DNA from: WVXP01 sp964348095 | GTDB taxonomy: Bacteria; Desulfobacterota; BSN033; WVXP01 | Reading direction: 5' to 3' | NCBI GenBank assembly: GCA_964348095.1 | Contig: CAYGBK010000041.1 | Span: 29,240-93,239 of the forward strand | DNA: 64,000 nucleotides | Shown here: piece by piece, positions 8,094 through 18,348 of the stretch | Numbering within the stretch: the first letter of the stretch is position 1 | How the letters are laid out: every line of letters starts with the position of its first letter | Notes under the pieces: model-generated | What the model was told of the DNA's origin: nothing | Databases searched by the model: none | Seen by the model: only the letters and a program-made list of their open reading frames with translations | Position numbers and translations under genes: made by a program

Positions 8094-9272
8094 GTGCGCG
8101 AAACACGCAGAGCGATGGTCGTTCTGGAGGACGGCACCAGTTTCGAAGGGACCTCCTTTGGAAGTTTCGGGGAACGAACAGGAGAGATTGTCTTCAATAC
8201 GAGCATGACCGGATATCAGGAAATTTTGACCGATCCTTCCTACAAAGGTCAGATTGTCACAATGACGTATCCCCTCATAGGCAACTGCGGCGTTAATCCA
8301 GAAGACATGGAGTCAGACCTTCCCTACGTTGAAGGATTTGTGGTGAAAGAATACAGCGATGGCTTTAGTAACTGGCGGGGTCGGATGAGCCTGGGCGCTT
8401 TTCTAAAGGACCACCACGTTATGGGCGTGCAGGGTGTCGACACTCGGGCTCTCACCAGGATTATCCGCACCGCAGGCGCCATGAGGGCCATTATCTCCAC
8501 CGAGGATTTAGATCACAAGCGTCTCCTCGAAAAAGTGAGAGATGCCCCTACCCTTATCGGTAGAGACCTCGTAAAGGAAGTGTCCTGCGTGAGTCCCTAT
8601 CGATGGGACCCTGGTTTCGGAGACGATCGATGGGATCCTCTCCGACCGGAGGAAGGCTTTCCCCCAGTGATCGGTGACAGGGAGTTTTCAGTCGTCACCA
8701 TGGATTTTGGGGTAAAGCGAAACATATTGAAGATGCTTCACGCCCTTGGATGTGTGATAACGGTTGTCCCGGCCAATACATCGGCCGAGGAGATACTCTC
8801 CTACGATCCTGATGGTGTCTTTCTTTCTAATGGTCCGGGGGATCCTGAGGGAGTCCCATATGCTGTTGACACCGTCAAAGAACTCCTCGGCAGGAAGCCG
8901 ATCTTCGGTATTTGCTTAGGTCATCAAATCCTCGGTCTGGTCATGGGAGCACGAACTTTCAAAATGAAGTTCGGCCATCGAGGGGCCAATCAGCCGGTTA
9001 AGACCCTGAAAACCGAACGGGTGAACATAACAACCCAGAATCATGGATTCTGTGTCGACGCCGCCTCTCTCGACCAAAATGTGATTGAGACAACGGCTGT
9101 GAACTTGAATGATGGAACCCTTGAAGGGATGCGTCACCGATGGCTTCCCGTTTATTCGGTCCAGTTCCATCCCGAAGCCTCTCCCGGACCCCATGATGCT
9201 GGATACCTTTTTCAAAGCTTCATAGAAGACATGGCGAGAGGGAGAAATGCCGAAACGTACAGACATCAGTAA
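8094..9272 (+). CDS. carA: Carbamoyl-phosphate synthase small (glutaminase) subunit
   Basis: It hydrolyses glutamine and channels ammonia to CarB to make carbamoyl phosphate for pyrimidines and arginine. The product is 392 residues. The N-terminal CPSase domain starts MVVLEDGTSF and contains the conserved NTSMTGYQEILTDPSY region. The C-terminal class I glutamine amidotransferase domain has SNGPGDPE, the nucleophile Cys in GICLGHQ, and the His-Glu pair in QFHPE. The GTG at 8094 was chosen because AAGGGGG lies six bases upstream; an upstream ATG at 8004 would add a non-conserved tail. The 3-prime end overlaps carB by 26 bases. Confidence 0.96.
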   Translation: MRETRRAMVVLEDGTSFEGTSFGSFGERTGEIVFNTSMTGYQEILTDPSYKGQIVTMTYPLIGNCGVNPEDMESDLPYVEGFVVKEYSDGFSNWRGRMSLGAFLKDHHVMGVQGVDTRALTRIIRTAGAMRAIISTEDLDHKRLLEKVRDAPTLIGRDLVKEVSCVSPYRWDPGFGDDRWDPLRPEEGFPPVIGDREFSVVTMDFGVKRNILKMLHALGCVITVVPANTSAEEILSYDPDGVFLSNGPGDPEGVPYAVDTVKELLGRKPIFGICLGHQILGLVMGARTFKMKFGHRGANQPVKTLKTERVNITTQNHGFCVDAASLDQNVIETTAVNLNDGTLEGMRHRWLPVYSVQFHPEASPGPHDAGYLFQSFIEDMARGRNAETYRHQ

Positions 9273-12200
9273 GATTCTTGTCATCGGATCGGGACCGATT
9301 GTCATTGGCCAGGCGTGCGAATTCGACTATTCCGGAACGCAGGCCTGTAAAGCCCTCCGGGAGGAGGGATTTCAGATCATTCTTGCCAACAGCAATCCTG
9401 CCACCATCATGACGGATCCGGATTTGGCCGACAAGACGTATATTGAGCCCATCATCGCACCGGTCCTCGAGAAAATAATTGAGGCGGAGAGACCAGACGC
9501 CCTTCTTCCCACCTTAGGAGGCCAGACGGGGCTTAATGTGGCGATCCAGGTGGCAGAAAGAGGCGTCCTCGACCATTTCGGAGTCCGAATAATTGGCGCT
9601 AGCTACGAGGCGATCAAGAAAGCTGAGGAGCGAAATCTCTTTCGGTCCTCAATGAAGAGAATCGGTCTGGATCTTCCGAAAAGCGGTCTCGCTCATTCCA
9701 TCGCAGAGGCCAATGAAATAGTCCGAGATATTGGCCTTCCAGCAATCATCCGGCCAAGTTTTACTCTCGGTGGCACCGGAGCGAGTGTTGCCTTCAATTT
9801 TAAGGAATTTGAGGAATTCGCCTCTCGAGGTCTCGATGCGAGCATGATCGGCGAGATCCTTGTAGAGGAGTCGGTCATCGGGTGGAAGGAGTACGAGCTG
9901 GAAGTGATGCGAGACCTGAATGACAACGTCGTTGTCATCTGCTCGATAGAGAACCTCGACCCCATGGGTATCCATACAGGCGACAGCATCACAGTCGCTC
10001 CAGCTCAGACCCTGAGCGACAAAGAAATCCAAAGGATGCGGGATGCTGCAATCGCCGTGATACGGGAGATCGGTGTTGAGACCGGAGGCTCAAACATCCA
10101 GTTTGCCGTTAACCCAGAAGACGGTCGCATGGTTGTTATTGAGATGAACCCTCGAGTCTCAAGAAGCTCTGCTTTAGCCTCCAAGGCAACAGGTTTTCCG
10201 ATCGCCAAAATGGCGGCCAAATTAGCCGTAGGGTATACGCTGGACGAAATCCCCAACGATATTACCAGAAAAACTCCTGCCTGTTTTGAACCCACCATCG
10301 ACTACTGCGTTGTCAAGATACCCCGATTTGCTTTCGAGAAATTCCCTGAGGCAGATCCGACTCTGACCGTTTCCATGAAGTCGGTGGGCGAGACGATGGC
10401 GATCGGGAGGACATTTAAAGAAGCCCTTCAAAAAGGTCTCAGATCTCTCGAAATCGGAAGATCCGGCCTGGGCGCGGACCCTGGTGACCTCTTCTATCAA
10501 AACGGCCGCCGCTCTGTGGCCCTTACCCGGAGGCAGAGGGAAGGGATGTTGAGGAGACTCAAGACCCCCGGTGCCGATAGAGTGTTTTGTGTCAAATATG
10601 CCCTTCAATCCGGCATGACGGTTGAAGACGTCTATAGGGCGACCCAGATAGATCCCTGGTTCCTCAAAAACATTGCGACAATCGTTGAAACAGAGCGAGA
10701 AATTGCGTCTTTCAGGGCACCCCCCCCCGACCTTGCCCTCTGGTCTCAGGCCTCTCCGCGAAAACCCACTCGCCTCCCGAAAGGACTCTTGAGCAGAGCC
10801 AAGCAGATGGGGTTCTCAGATGGGCAAATCGCTTTTCTTCTCGGAACTGACGAAACAGCAGTGGCCGAGTTGCGGAGGGAAGCCCAGGTAAATCCCGTGT
10901 TCAAGCAGGTAGACACCTGTGGTGCCGAGTTTGAAGCTCATACCCCCTATTACTACTCCACCTACGAATTCCAGAACGAGGCCGAGGTCTCTCTCCACAG
11001 AAGCATCATGATCCTCGGTGGGGGACCCAACAGAATCGGTCAAGGAGTCGAATTCGACTACTGTTGCGTCCATGCCTCTTTCGCCCTAAGAGAGATGGGA
11101 TATGAGACGATCATGGTCAATAGCAATCCGGAAACCGTGAGCACAGATTATGACACGTCAGACAAGCTTTACTTCGAGCCGCTAACAGCGGAGGATGTCC
11201 TCAATATCGTCAATCAAGAACAGCCAGACGGCGTTATTGTCCAGTTCGGAGGTCAGACCCCACTCAACCTGGCCAGACGACTAGAAACGGCGGGGGTCAC
11301 CATCCTTGGCACGAGCCCCGAAAACATCGACCGAGCCGAGGACAGGGAACGTTTCAAAGTCCTTCTCAAAAAGCTGAATCTTGCCCAGCCAGCCAGTGGG
11401 ACGGCGGTCTCGCCACAACAAGCTCGAGGAGTTGCCGAGGAGATCGGCTACCCCGTTGTGGTTCGGCCCTCCTACGTCCTTGGGGGGCGGGCCATGGAGA
11501 TCGTCTACGACCAGCATTCGCTGGATCACTTCATGGAGAAGGCGGTTCAGGCGTCATCCCAACACCCAGTGCTCATCGATGGGTTTTTGGAAAACGCCAT
11601 TGAAATCGACGTAGATGCGGTAGCGGATGGGAGGGACTGTCTCATTGCAGGGATCATGGAGCACATCGAGGAGGCAGGCATTCATTCCGGAGATAGTGCC
11701 TGTGTCATTCCACCTTATTCCTTAGGGGATGAGGAGATTGAAGATATCAGGGACGCAACCCACGCCCTTGCAAGGGAACTTCAGGTCGTGGGGTTGATCA
11801 ATGTGCAATTTGCGGTGAAGAACGACGTTCTCTACGTCCTGGAGGCTAACCCACGTGCCTCGAGAACGGTTCCCTTTGTCAGCAAGGCAACAGGCGTTCC
11901 GTGGGCCAAAGTCGCAGCCAAGGTCATGGCCGGCCGGCCCATCGCCGAATTGGGCGTTGGGGAGGTGGAGATTGATCATGTTGCCGTGAAAGAGTCTGTT
12001 CTGCCGTTTAGCCGTTTCACAGGGGTCGATCCAGTTCTCGGCCCAGAGATGAAATCAACAGGAGAGGTAATGGGCATCGATCGTGACTTCGGTCAAGCCT
12101 TTGCCAAGTCCCAAATGAGTGCTGGTCACAAGCTCCCCGAAAGTGGAAAGGTCTTCATAAGCGTGATGAATCGAGACAAGCGGGCCATTGTCATGATCGC

Positions 12201-12582
12201 CAAGAAGCTTGTGGACCTGGGGTTTGAAATCGTAGCCACCCACGGCACCGCTCGAGTCCTGGAAAAGAACGGTGTTCGGGCGCAGACTGTCTCCAAGGTT
12301 GACCACGGACGACCAAACATACTTGACTTGATCAAGAATGGAGAGATCGCCCTTGTCATCAACACGCCAGGAGGAAAAAAGCCGAAATCTGATGAGGCAA
12401 TCATACGACAGGAAGCGTGGCACCACCAGATCCCATGCATTACCACCGTGTCAGGATCGTCAGCAGCGGTCAATGGTATTGAAGCATTGAAGGCCTCTGG
12501 GCTCCGTGTGACACCGATCCAGAGTTATCACGCAAATTCTACCAGGAAAGTCGACCTCGAGATCGACACCGTGCTCGGATGA
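9247..12582 (+). CDS. carB: Carbamoyl-phosphate synthase large subunit
   Basis: It makes carbamoyl phosphate from bicarbonate, ammonia and two ATP. The 1111-residue protein is a little longer than the E. coli form (1073). It has two homologous ATP-grasp halves: GSGPIVIGQACEFDYSG at about 12-28 with RPSFTLGG and EMNPRVSRSSA, then GGGPNRIGQGVEFDY near 590 with RPSYVLGGRAME and EANPRASRT. The C-terminal MGS-like allosteric domain begins near 960 (MNRDKRAIVMIAKKL). The start lies inside carA after a GAGGGAG site, implying translational coupling. No greA, which often follows in related genomes, is present. Confidence 0.97.
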   Translation: MPKRTDISKILVIGSGPIVIGQACEFDYSGTQACKALREEGFQIILANSNPATIMTDPDLADKTYIEPIIAPVLEKIIEAERPDALLPTLGGQTGLNVAIQVAERGVLDHFGVRIIGASYEAIKKAEERNLFRSSMKRIGLDLPKSGLAHSIAEANEIVRDIGLPAIIRPSFTLGGTGASVAFNFKEFEEFASRGLDASMIGEILVEESVIGWKEYELEVMRDLNDNVVVICSIENLDPMGIHTGDSITVAPAQTLSDKEIQRMRDAAIAVIREIGVETGGSNIQFAVNPEDGRMVVIEMNPRVSRSSALASKATGFPIAKMAAKLAVGYTLDEIPNDITRKTPACFEPTIDYCVVKIPRFAFEKFPEADPTLTVSMKSVGETMAIGRTFKEALQKGLRSLEIGRSGLGADPGDLFYQNGRRSVALTRRQREGMLRRLKTPGADRVFCVKYALQSGMTVEDVYRATQIDPWFLKNIATIVETEREIASFRAPPPDLALWSQASPRKPTRLPKGLLSRAKQMGFSDGQIAFLLGTDETAVAELRREAQVNPVFKQVDTCGAEFEAHTPYYYSTYEFQNEAEVSLHRSIMILGGGPNRIGQGVEFDYCCVHASFALREMGYETIMVNSNPETVSTDYDTSDKLYFEPLTAEDVLNIVNQEQPDGVIVQFGGQTPLNLARRLETAGVTILGTSPENIDRAEDRERFKVLLKKLNLAQPASGTAVSPQQARGVAEEIGYPVVVRPSYVLGGRAMEIVYDQHSLDHFMEKAVQASSQHPVLIDGFLENAIEIDVDAVADGRDCLIAGIMEHIEEAGIHSGDSACVIPPYSLGDEEIEDIRDATHALARELQVVGLINVQFAVKNDVLYVLEANPRASRTVPFVSKATGVPWAKVAAKVMAGRPIAELGVGEVEIDHVAVKESVLPFSRFTGVDPVLGPEMKSTGEVMGIDRDFGQAFAKSQMSAGHKLPESGKVFISVMNRDKRAIVMIAKKLVDLGFEIVATHGTARVLEKNGVRAQTVSKVDHGRPNILDLIKNGEIALVINTPGGKKPKSDEAIIRQEAWHHQIPCITTVSGSSAAVNGIEALKASGLRVTPIQSYHANSTRKVDLEIDTVLG

Positions 12583-12972
12583 GAGGATCGGTTCTCAGAG
12601 AAAATGATCTCCCTGACCCGACGGGACATAGAAAAAGATCTGCACCTGATGGAGATCGCCCCCCGACGTGCTTGGTCACCGCTTGAGTAACCACGGGCAC
12701 AGTATTTGCAGGACCGCGAACGAAAGATTCCAGAAATCACCGCCTCCCATCAGCCTCACTGGATCTGGATCCCTGTTTCAGCTCTTGGGCAGAGCCCGGG
12801 GTGCCAGGTTAGGGAGATACCCGGCACGTCAGCCCATACAGGATGAACACCTGATGGCCAATATCCCTTGAAGACAGTGGACGGGTGGCTGTAACTGCAT
12901 TATCCGGTCGGGAAAAAAGAGATACTGAGGCCGCCACATGGTATACTATCCAGGTGATAATTAGGTGAATCG
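12583..12972. other. Intergenic stretch after carB
   Basis: No gene was recognised. A TATACT at 12942-12947 may be a -10 element for the following GGDEF gene, but no matching -35 was found. No clear carB terminator was seen. Confidence 0.35.
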
Positions 12973-14379
12973 ATGAAAGGGATCCCAAAATCTGAGGCTC
13001 CAGACAAAAAGATTCTCATCGTCGATGACGAGGCCGAATCTCGCCAAACGCTCAGGAACTTTGTTGAATCCCTCGGATATACCTGCACGGAAGCAGCCTC
13101 GAGCCGCTTGGCGCTGGAACTTCTAACGGAGACACCTTTCCCGATCGTCATCTCTGAGATCCTCATGCCTGAAATGGACGGATTTGAACTCCTTCACATT
13201 ATCAAGAAGAAATACTCCGATGTCGATGTTTTGATTATTGGTGGGTACCAGGGGAAGTACTCTCCAATGAAAATCCTTCAGGCTGGGGCGAATGATATTC
13301 TGGCGAAGCCCTTTACCATGGAACAGCTGGCGGTCCAACTCTTCAAGATCGAGAGAGAGAAAGCCCTGAAGAACAAACTCTACATTAGCGCAATTACCGA
13401 TGAGCTCACCGGTCTCTACAATAGGAGGTATTTCTATCAAAAACTCGAGCGTGATCTCGAAAAGGCGAAAGAGAGAGAATACCCTATATCCATAATCATG
13501 GTGGACGTTGATGGCTTCAAGCGATTCAACGATCGATACGGCCATCTGAAAGGTGACGCCCTTCTAAGGACCGTGGGGAGTGTTCTGTGGCTCTCCATCA
13601 GAGAGAACCTCGACTGCGCCTTTAGATATGGCGGGGATGAATTCGTCATGATCCTCACCGAAGCAGACTACAAGACCGCCCTATCGATCGGAAATCGCTT
13701 GAAGGCAAAGTTCAAGGAAACGGCTCCAGCTGGACTGACTCTCAGCATGGGAGTGGCTCAGTTTGAAAAAGATTTTGATAGCGAGGCCTTTGTTCAACTT
13801 GTCGACGAGAGGATGTACAAGGATAAGCAAAAATCAAAAGAGCTTGGACACTCCCAGCTAGAGGTTGATCTGGGGAAAGATAACTACTACATCCGGTGTC
13901 TGACTTGTGGCAGCCTCGCCCACTGGGCCTCTCCCCTTTGTGAAAACTGCCTTGCCGATCCCAGAAAAAAACCAGTTTCAGAAAAGAGTCAAGGCCTTGG
14001 ACGGACTCTTCCCACGACAGCCCCTCATACGGTGAAGGATCGGAGGAAGACGCCGCGGATGAGGATCAGTAAGACATTTCTCCATGATGGCCTTCATGCG
14101 ACGATCCAAAATGTGAGCCGGGAAGGAATCCAAATAAAAACAAGGGCATCCCTGTCTGTCGGTGAACCACTCACAATCGCCTTAGCCCTGGAGAGACGAA
14201 TACTCAGGTTTGGCGGCACCATTGTTTATGTGACTCCTCTGCCGGATGGAAGTACTGTTGCTGGCCTTCGGTTCTTCGAAATCTCGGGCGAGGACGCCAT
14301 CTTGCTGAACGATTTCCTCGACTCCCACCTGCTTAAGAGAAGAGCACAGAATAAGACTGACCAGGGCAAATCCGGATAG
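12973..14379 (+). CDS. Receiver-like / GGDEF / zinc-knuckle / PilZ signalling protein
   Basis: A 468-residue multidomain protein for cyclic-di-GMP signalling. Residues about 12-130 form a CheY-like receiver. Residues 140-295 form a diguanylate cyclase domain with intact GGDEF near 220. Two CxxC pairs (about 309/312 and 323/326) look like a zinc knuckle. Residues 350-455 form a PilZ domain with RRKTPRMR and NVSREG motifs for c-di-GMP binding. Oddities are Glu62 at the phospho-Asp position, Gly where the switch Thr/Ser belongs, and ENLD at the inhibitory I-site instead of RxxD. The receiver may therefore be locked and the cyclase free of product inhibition, with the PilZ domain as sensor. The ATG follows AGGTGA. 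It converges with pilY1. Confidence 0.92.
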   Translation: MKGIPKSEAPDKKILIVDDEAESRQTLRNFVESLGYTCTEAASSRLALELLTETPFPIVISEILMPEMDGFELLHIIKKKYSDVDVLIIGGYQGKYSPMKILQAGANDILAKPFTMEQLAVQLFKIEREKALKNKLYISAITDELTGLYNRRYFYQKLERDLEKAKEREYPISIIMVDVDGFKRFNDRYGHLKGDALLRTVGSVLWLSIRENLDCAFRYGGDEFVMILTEADYKTALSIGNRLKAKFKETAPAGLTLSMGVAQFEKDFDSEAFVQLVDERMYKDKQKSKELGHSQLEVDLGKDNYYIRCLTCGSLAHWASPLCENCLADPRKKPVSEKSQGLGRTLPTTAPHTVKDRRKTPRMRISKTFLHDGLHATIQNVSREGIQIKTRASLSVGEPLTIALALERRILRFGGTIVYVTPLPDGSTVAGLRFFEISGEDAILLNDFLDSHLLKRRAQNKTDQGKSG

Positions 14380-14541
14380 AAGATCTGTGTGGGGCTATGT
14401 GGCCAGGCTGAAACTTTTCGCCTCGGTTTGGCGCTTCCTTTAAATCTCACCGAGCCTGTCCTCTCTGTGGTCAAAACTGAATGCCAGATGATCGGGGGCT
14501 GGTAAAGAACTTCTGGGGCAGGATTTTCGGTCAAAAGACTT

Positions 14542-17500
14542 TCAGTAGAACACCTCGCGCCAGCCGTAGTTCTCAATACCCCCTCGGAGAAGGTTCACTT
14601 TGCGACTGTGGACGGTGCGATCGCTGGTCTGTATCAGCATCTCTTGGGTCTTCGCATAGTAAAAGATCTCCGAAGCGTATCCCGGCCCGATTGGAATTCT
14701 GCCGACTGGACGGGCGTCCCCGTCTGGGTCTGGGTCCTCGCCGAAGACGGTCCGATTAGGGACACAACCGGTATCAAATTCCCTATAATAGAGGTAAGTT
14801 GTTCCCCCGGCGCCGCACTGGTCATTCACATCGGGAACAAAGGTCAGAAAGAAGACCAACCCTCCCATGACTAACGGTGATGAGGAGACACGCTCCCCGG
14901 GCATCGTCAGATCCACAAACCAACCCTTTACAGGCCCGGGCGCTTGAGGGCAGCTATTTGCAGTTTGATCGACCAGATCACCCCGAGTCAGGGGACCGTA
15001 CTCATCTTTTATGGCATAGAAACTCTGTGCGGAGAGAGCTGTCTTATCCGCAAGGGTTAGATACTTTCCAGTTCCAAAATAAGTGATCAAGTTCTCGCAA
15101 TTCTGGTCAGTCGGGCCAGAACAATAGAAAGAGAGCCCCACCGGCTGTGTTATGGGTTGATTCGGCTCGGTCTGAAAAACTTGCTGCCCCGTCCATGTGT
15201 TAGGATCGACTGGGCTGTAGGTCCTGGGATCTCCCTGATCGGTGATATCAAATCGCCAGAGCCTTCCCGAAAGGTCTCCTGAAAAGAGACTGTCTGCATA
15301 GTCGTCTCCATTGATATCGACCGCCCGTGCACTCGATAAGACGTTGGGGTTGGACGGACTTGGGTGACCGACGGGAATTGTCAAAAAATTCCCCCCCGAG
15401 TCCATGTCGATAGCAAAAAGATAACCTTCACCGTCTTGATTGTTGAAACCGTTTCCCACAAAAGCGAGCCACTTGTCACCGCCCCCCAAGGTGATCTTTT
15501 CGACTGCCGGAATCGACCAGCTTTCGCCCAGTCGCGAGTCCGAGAACTCCCACAGTGGCTGAAACCCTGTGCTCTGATCACCAGGGTCTGGATCGGTCAC
15601 GTCAAGGGCGAAAAAGGACGTTCCACCTTCCCTTTCTCCCCCGATCAGGGTCGTCCTCCATTGTGGCCCCGTTCCATCAGGGTCGATAAAAGCATCAGCG
15701 ACGGTCGGTGTCAGATCCACAAAATACTCATGGCAAGATTCGTAATCCTGGGCGGTGAGGTGCTCCAATTTGGCGAGGAGATTATTGGGGATGAATCCCC
15801 ACGCTTCTTCCCCCCCTCTGGGATCGTCAGCATAGAAGGCATGGAGCATACCATCATTCGCTCCTACATAAATCATCCGCTCACGCGAGGCGTGACTGCG
15901 TCGAAACTCGATGTAACTGGGATCATTGAAGAACCCATCAGGAGCACCGACCACGACTGGCGTCGAATTGACGATGTCCCCGAGCTTATGACCGCCACGG
16001 TCCCGAAATCCTTTTACATCAGCCCCTCGAATAAAATTAATGATGTCTATCCCTTTATTCGCGCTGCTCTGATTGAGTAGTCTGAAAAGCTCATTTCCGT
16101 CCACATCGGTTACTGCCGCATTATCCTCTATGAACTCTGTTTTTGCGTTGATACCCGAAAGACCCTTGAGCGCTGTATAGATCTCGCGATCGGCCGGGTC
16201 TCTTGCCATCAGAATGTCTGCCGCTTGCCATCTTAAAACACTCGGCGAACCGGTTCCATCTTTCAGTTCGAATGCGTCAAAGAAACCCCTCCAGCCCGCC
16301 GGGTGAAAGGATGCCCGAAGAAGGAGGTCCTGTGTTCCAGCCGATGTGGAGACCACAGTTGAAGCTGTCCCCGAGGAGATGGACATGGAGATTTCTCTCA
16401 TGGCCTTCCCCAGCGCCGCACGGAGTCCCTGGTAGTTACTGGCGGTGTAATAATACCTCTGGTAATGGATGCTCCCTGGGTCACTCCACTCGGCCTCGAG
16501 GCCATGAAGGCCATTCCCGTTGAAAGCTGTATCGAGGAGAAGCTGGTTGCTGATGGTAAAACCAATCGAGTACGTGAGAACATTTCTTTTTTCGCTTCCC
16601 TGCTGCAAATCAGGTCTCGCATCGTTCTGATACATATAGTAGGCCAGGTCGTCAAGGTAGTCTGAACCACGTCCGGCATACCGATTCTCTTCTGCCCCTC
16701 CACTGTCTCCATCCCAGTCCTTTTTGATGTATCCACTCAAATTATCTGAGTCCCAAGTCGGTTGACCGTCAGTTATGACGATAACAAAATTCTTTTGGCA
16801 CCACTGCTGGACGGGACCGTTCTGCTGGTCTCGGAAGTAGTCCCAAGCGTCTTCCAAGGTCTCGGCCAGCGGAGTTCCCCCTCCGGCCCAGAAGCTTGGG
16901 CTTTCTATTGCTTTGATTACCGCGTTATTGTCCGAGCTAATCGGGGCCGCAATCTTCCCCCCAAGGGTCTGATCAAACCTCATTAGACCGAACCGAACAT
17001 CAGGATTGGCCTTGACAATCTCTGTTATGGCTCTTTTGGCCGCCAGCATTCTGATAAAAATATCTCTGGTGGTAGAATCGTCGTGCATGGCCTTAATGGC
17101 ATCACGCTGGGCTTGATTGGAATGGTAAAAGATCCAGTTCAAGTAGTTGTAGTCGTACCACGTGGCATGCTGACCGGTATCTTTCACATCCACGCTGTAC
17201 GTCGCATAGGGAAGAAACACTCTGATATGGTCTGTATTTACAGGATCATATTGGGTTTGGGTGATAAAAGCACCGCTCACCCGATCGAAATAAAAATAGT
17301 GGTCATCTTCGCTCCATTGAGTCTGAAAGTCGCTTCCGCTGCACAGTTCCGTCGGATCCGTGTAGTTCCTGAAGCGGAGTTTTATCTTATCTTGGCTTGT
17401 TTGATAACTGACCCGGTGGTGATCGAGATAGCAGTTCTCAGCCTCCCGGGCAAAGACCACCTTTTTCCCCTGGGAAAGGAGCGGCGTCGAATGGTCAATC

Positions 17501-17691
17501 AGAGGATCGAATTGGTCAAGCCACAGAATGTTAGACATGCTGCCCGAGGTGTCAAAGACTATCAACACATTGGGAGAAACACCCCCAGTGATGAAGGGTG
17601 GGGCCTTACATGCGCCCTGGCCCAGCGCCTCGGCGTTATAGAGAACAAGAACCCCAACTAGCCCTAAAACAAATAGCCTTCGTCCCATCAT
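14542..17691 (-). CDS. pilY1: PilY1-type pilus-associated adhesin with vWA domain
   Basis: PilY1 proteins prime type IV pilus assembly and act as tip adhesins or surface sensors. This one is 1049 residues with a signal peptide (about 1-25). A von Willebrand A domain follows, with the MIDAS motif DTSGSMS near residue 47. The C-terminal half is the PilY1 beta-propeller. A calcium-binding loop DINGDDYAD in it is followed by the family phrase SGDLSGRLWRFD. Tandem ATGs start the gene after a GGGG-containing weak site. It stands alone: no pilV/W/X or fimT-like minor pilins are in the window, although these usually accompany it. The neighbouring c-di-GMP protein could share its control. Confidence 0.93.
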   Translation of the reverse strand: MMGRRLFVLGLVGVLVLYNAEALGQGACKAPPFITGGVSPNVLIVFDTSGSMSNILWLDQFDPLIDHSTPLLSQGKKVVFAREAENCYLDHHRVSYQTSQDKIKLRFRNYTDPTELCSGSDFQTQWSEDDHYFYFDRVSGAFITQTQYDPVNTDHIRVFLPYATYSVDVKDTGQHATWYDYNYLNWIFYHSNQAQRDAIKAMHDDSTTRDIFIRMLAAKRAITEIVKANPDVRFGLMRFDQTLGGKIAAPISSDNNAVIKAIESPSFWAGGGTPLAETLEDAWDYFRDQQNGPVQQWCQKNFVIVITDGQPTWDSDNLSGYIKKDWDGDSGGAEENRYAGRGSDYLDDLAYYMYQNDARPDLQQGSEKRNVLTYSIGFTISNQLLLDTAFNGNGLHGLEAEWSDPGSIHYQRYYYTASNYQGLRAALGKAMREISMSISSGTASTVVSTSAGTQDLLLRASFHPAGWRGFFDAFELKDGTGSPSVLRWQAADILMARDPADREIYTALKGLSGINAKTEFIEDNAAVTDVDGNELFRLLNQSSANKGIDIINFIRGADVKGFRDRGGHKLGDIVNSTPVVVGAPDGFFNDPSYIEFRRSHASRERMIYVGANDGMLHAFYADDPRGGEEAWGFIPNNLLAKLEHLTAQDYESCHEYFVDLTPTVADAFIDPDGTGPQWRTTLIGGEREGGTSFFALDVTDPDPGDQSTGFQPLWEFSDSRLGESWSIPAVEKITLGGGDKWLAFVGNGFNNQDGEGYLFAIDMDSGGNFLTIPVGHPSPSNPNVLSSARAVDINGDDYADSLFSGDLSGRLWRFDITDQGDPRTYSPVDPNTWTGQQVFQTEPNQPITQPVGLSFYCSGPTDQNCENLITYFGTGKYLTLADKTALSAQSFYAIKDEYGPLTRGDLVDQTANSCPQAPGPVKGWFVDLTMPGERVSSSPLVMGGLVFFLTFVPDVNDQCGAGGTTYLYYREFDTGCVPNRTVFGEDPDPDGDARPVGRIPIGPGYASEIFYYAKTQEMLIQTSDRTVHSRKVNLLRGGIENYGWREVFY

Positions 17692-18348
17692 CGTTCCCCT
17701 ACCCCTTTAGATAGAGACCGATCACATAGCTCAGAAGAGAGGCCCAGCAGATACCTGTCAACCAAGGGATTCGGCTTTTTGGAGATCTACCCGCGCTGCG
17801 GCTTTCTAGCAAGCATAATGGAAAAGACCTGCATTGTCAAACGGAGGGCCGAGCTCGATCTTTCACGATTAAAAGGGTGGTCCTGCGAAACCGCGCGGAC
17901 GATCAAACTCCCATGGAGGGACCATCCACATCTCATGCCGACCAGCAAACTGGGCTTAACGGTGACCGGCCCTCACGCCTAAGGGAAAAGGAGCCACCGG
18001 TCTACACGGTACGCCCTCGGTAACAAAAACTCATCTTTGTAAACTAGAAACACATTAAATTGCAATTACTTACACACCTTTCGAAGGGTGACCCTTTTGG
18101 CATCCATAAGTCAGGTAAGGGGCACGGTTGATACTTCTCTCCCAGATCCTTCGAGTCGGTACGGGGTTATCCATCGGTCGACTTCTTTCACCTTTTTTGT
18201 CAATTTATTGACAAAAGCCGTCAAAGTCCTATCTCAACAGAATCAATAGGCCGGGAAAACAAGTCTCCGTATCAGTTTTGTATGCCAACCTTGGTATCTC
18301 ATTTGCAAATATCTTCAAAGGGCATGTTCTGGCCCATTGGAGGTCCAG
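17692..18348. other. Intergenic region between pilY1 and the hybrid kinase
   Basis: About 650 bases between divergent genes with no recognisable coding sequence. It contains an AT-rich patch near 18030-18075 and a perfect palindrome at 18195-18216. A c-di-GMP (GEMM) riboswitch was looked for on the pilY1 side, but its conserved bases were not found. Confidence 0.5.
18195..18216. promoter_or_regulatory. Perfect 22-bp palindrome, operator-like
   Basis: Ten-base arms TTTTGTCAAT and ATTGACAAAA are perfect inverted copies separated by TT. The right arm contains TTGACA, which could be a -35 element, with a weak TATCTC 16 bases further on. The site lies about 130 bases before the hybrid kinase start. 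It is not a terminator, because no GC stem or gene end is present, so a dimeric regulator site is the likelier reading. Confidence 0.5.

Noticed and set aside
12628..12714. Short frame after carB considered as a greA remnant
   Set aside because: Only about 28 codons and no GreA motif.
15364..16080. Open frame of 238 codons on the plus strand
   Set aside because: It lies antisense within pilY1, a clear gene with conserved motifs.
17692..18194. Possible c-di-GMP (GEMM) riboswitch upstream of pilY1
   Set aside because: The conserved core of that riboswitch was not found on either strand.
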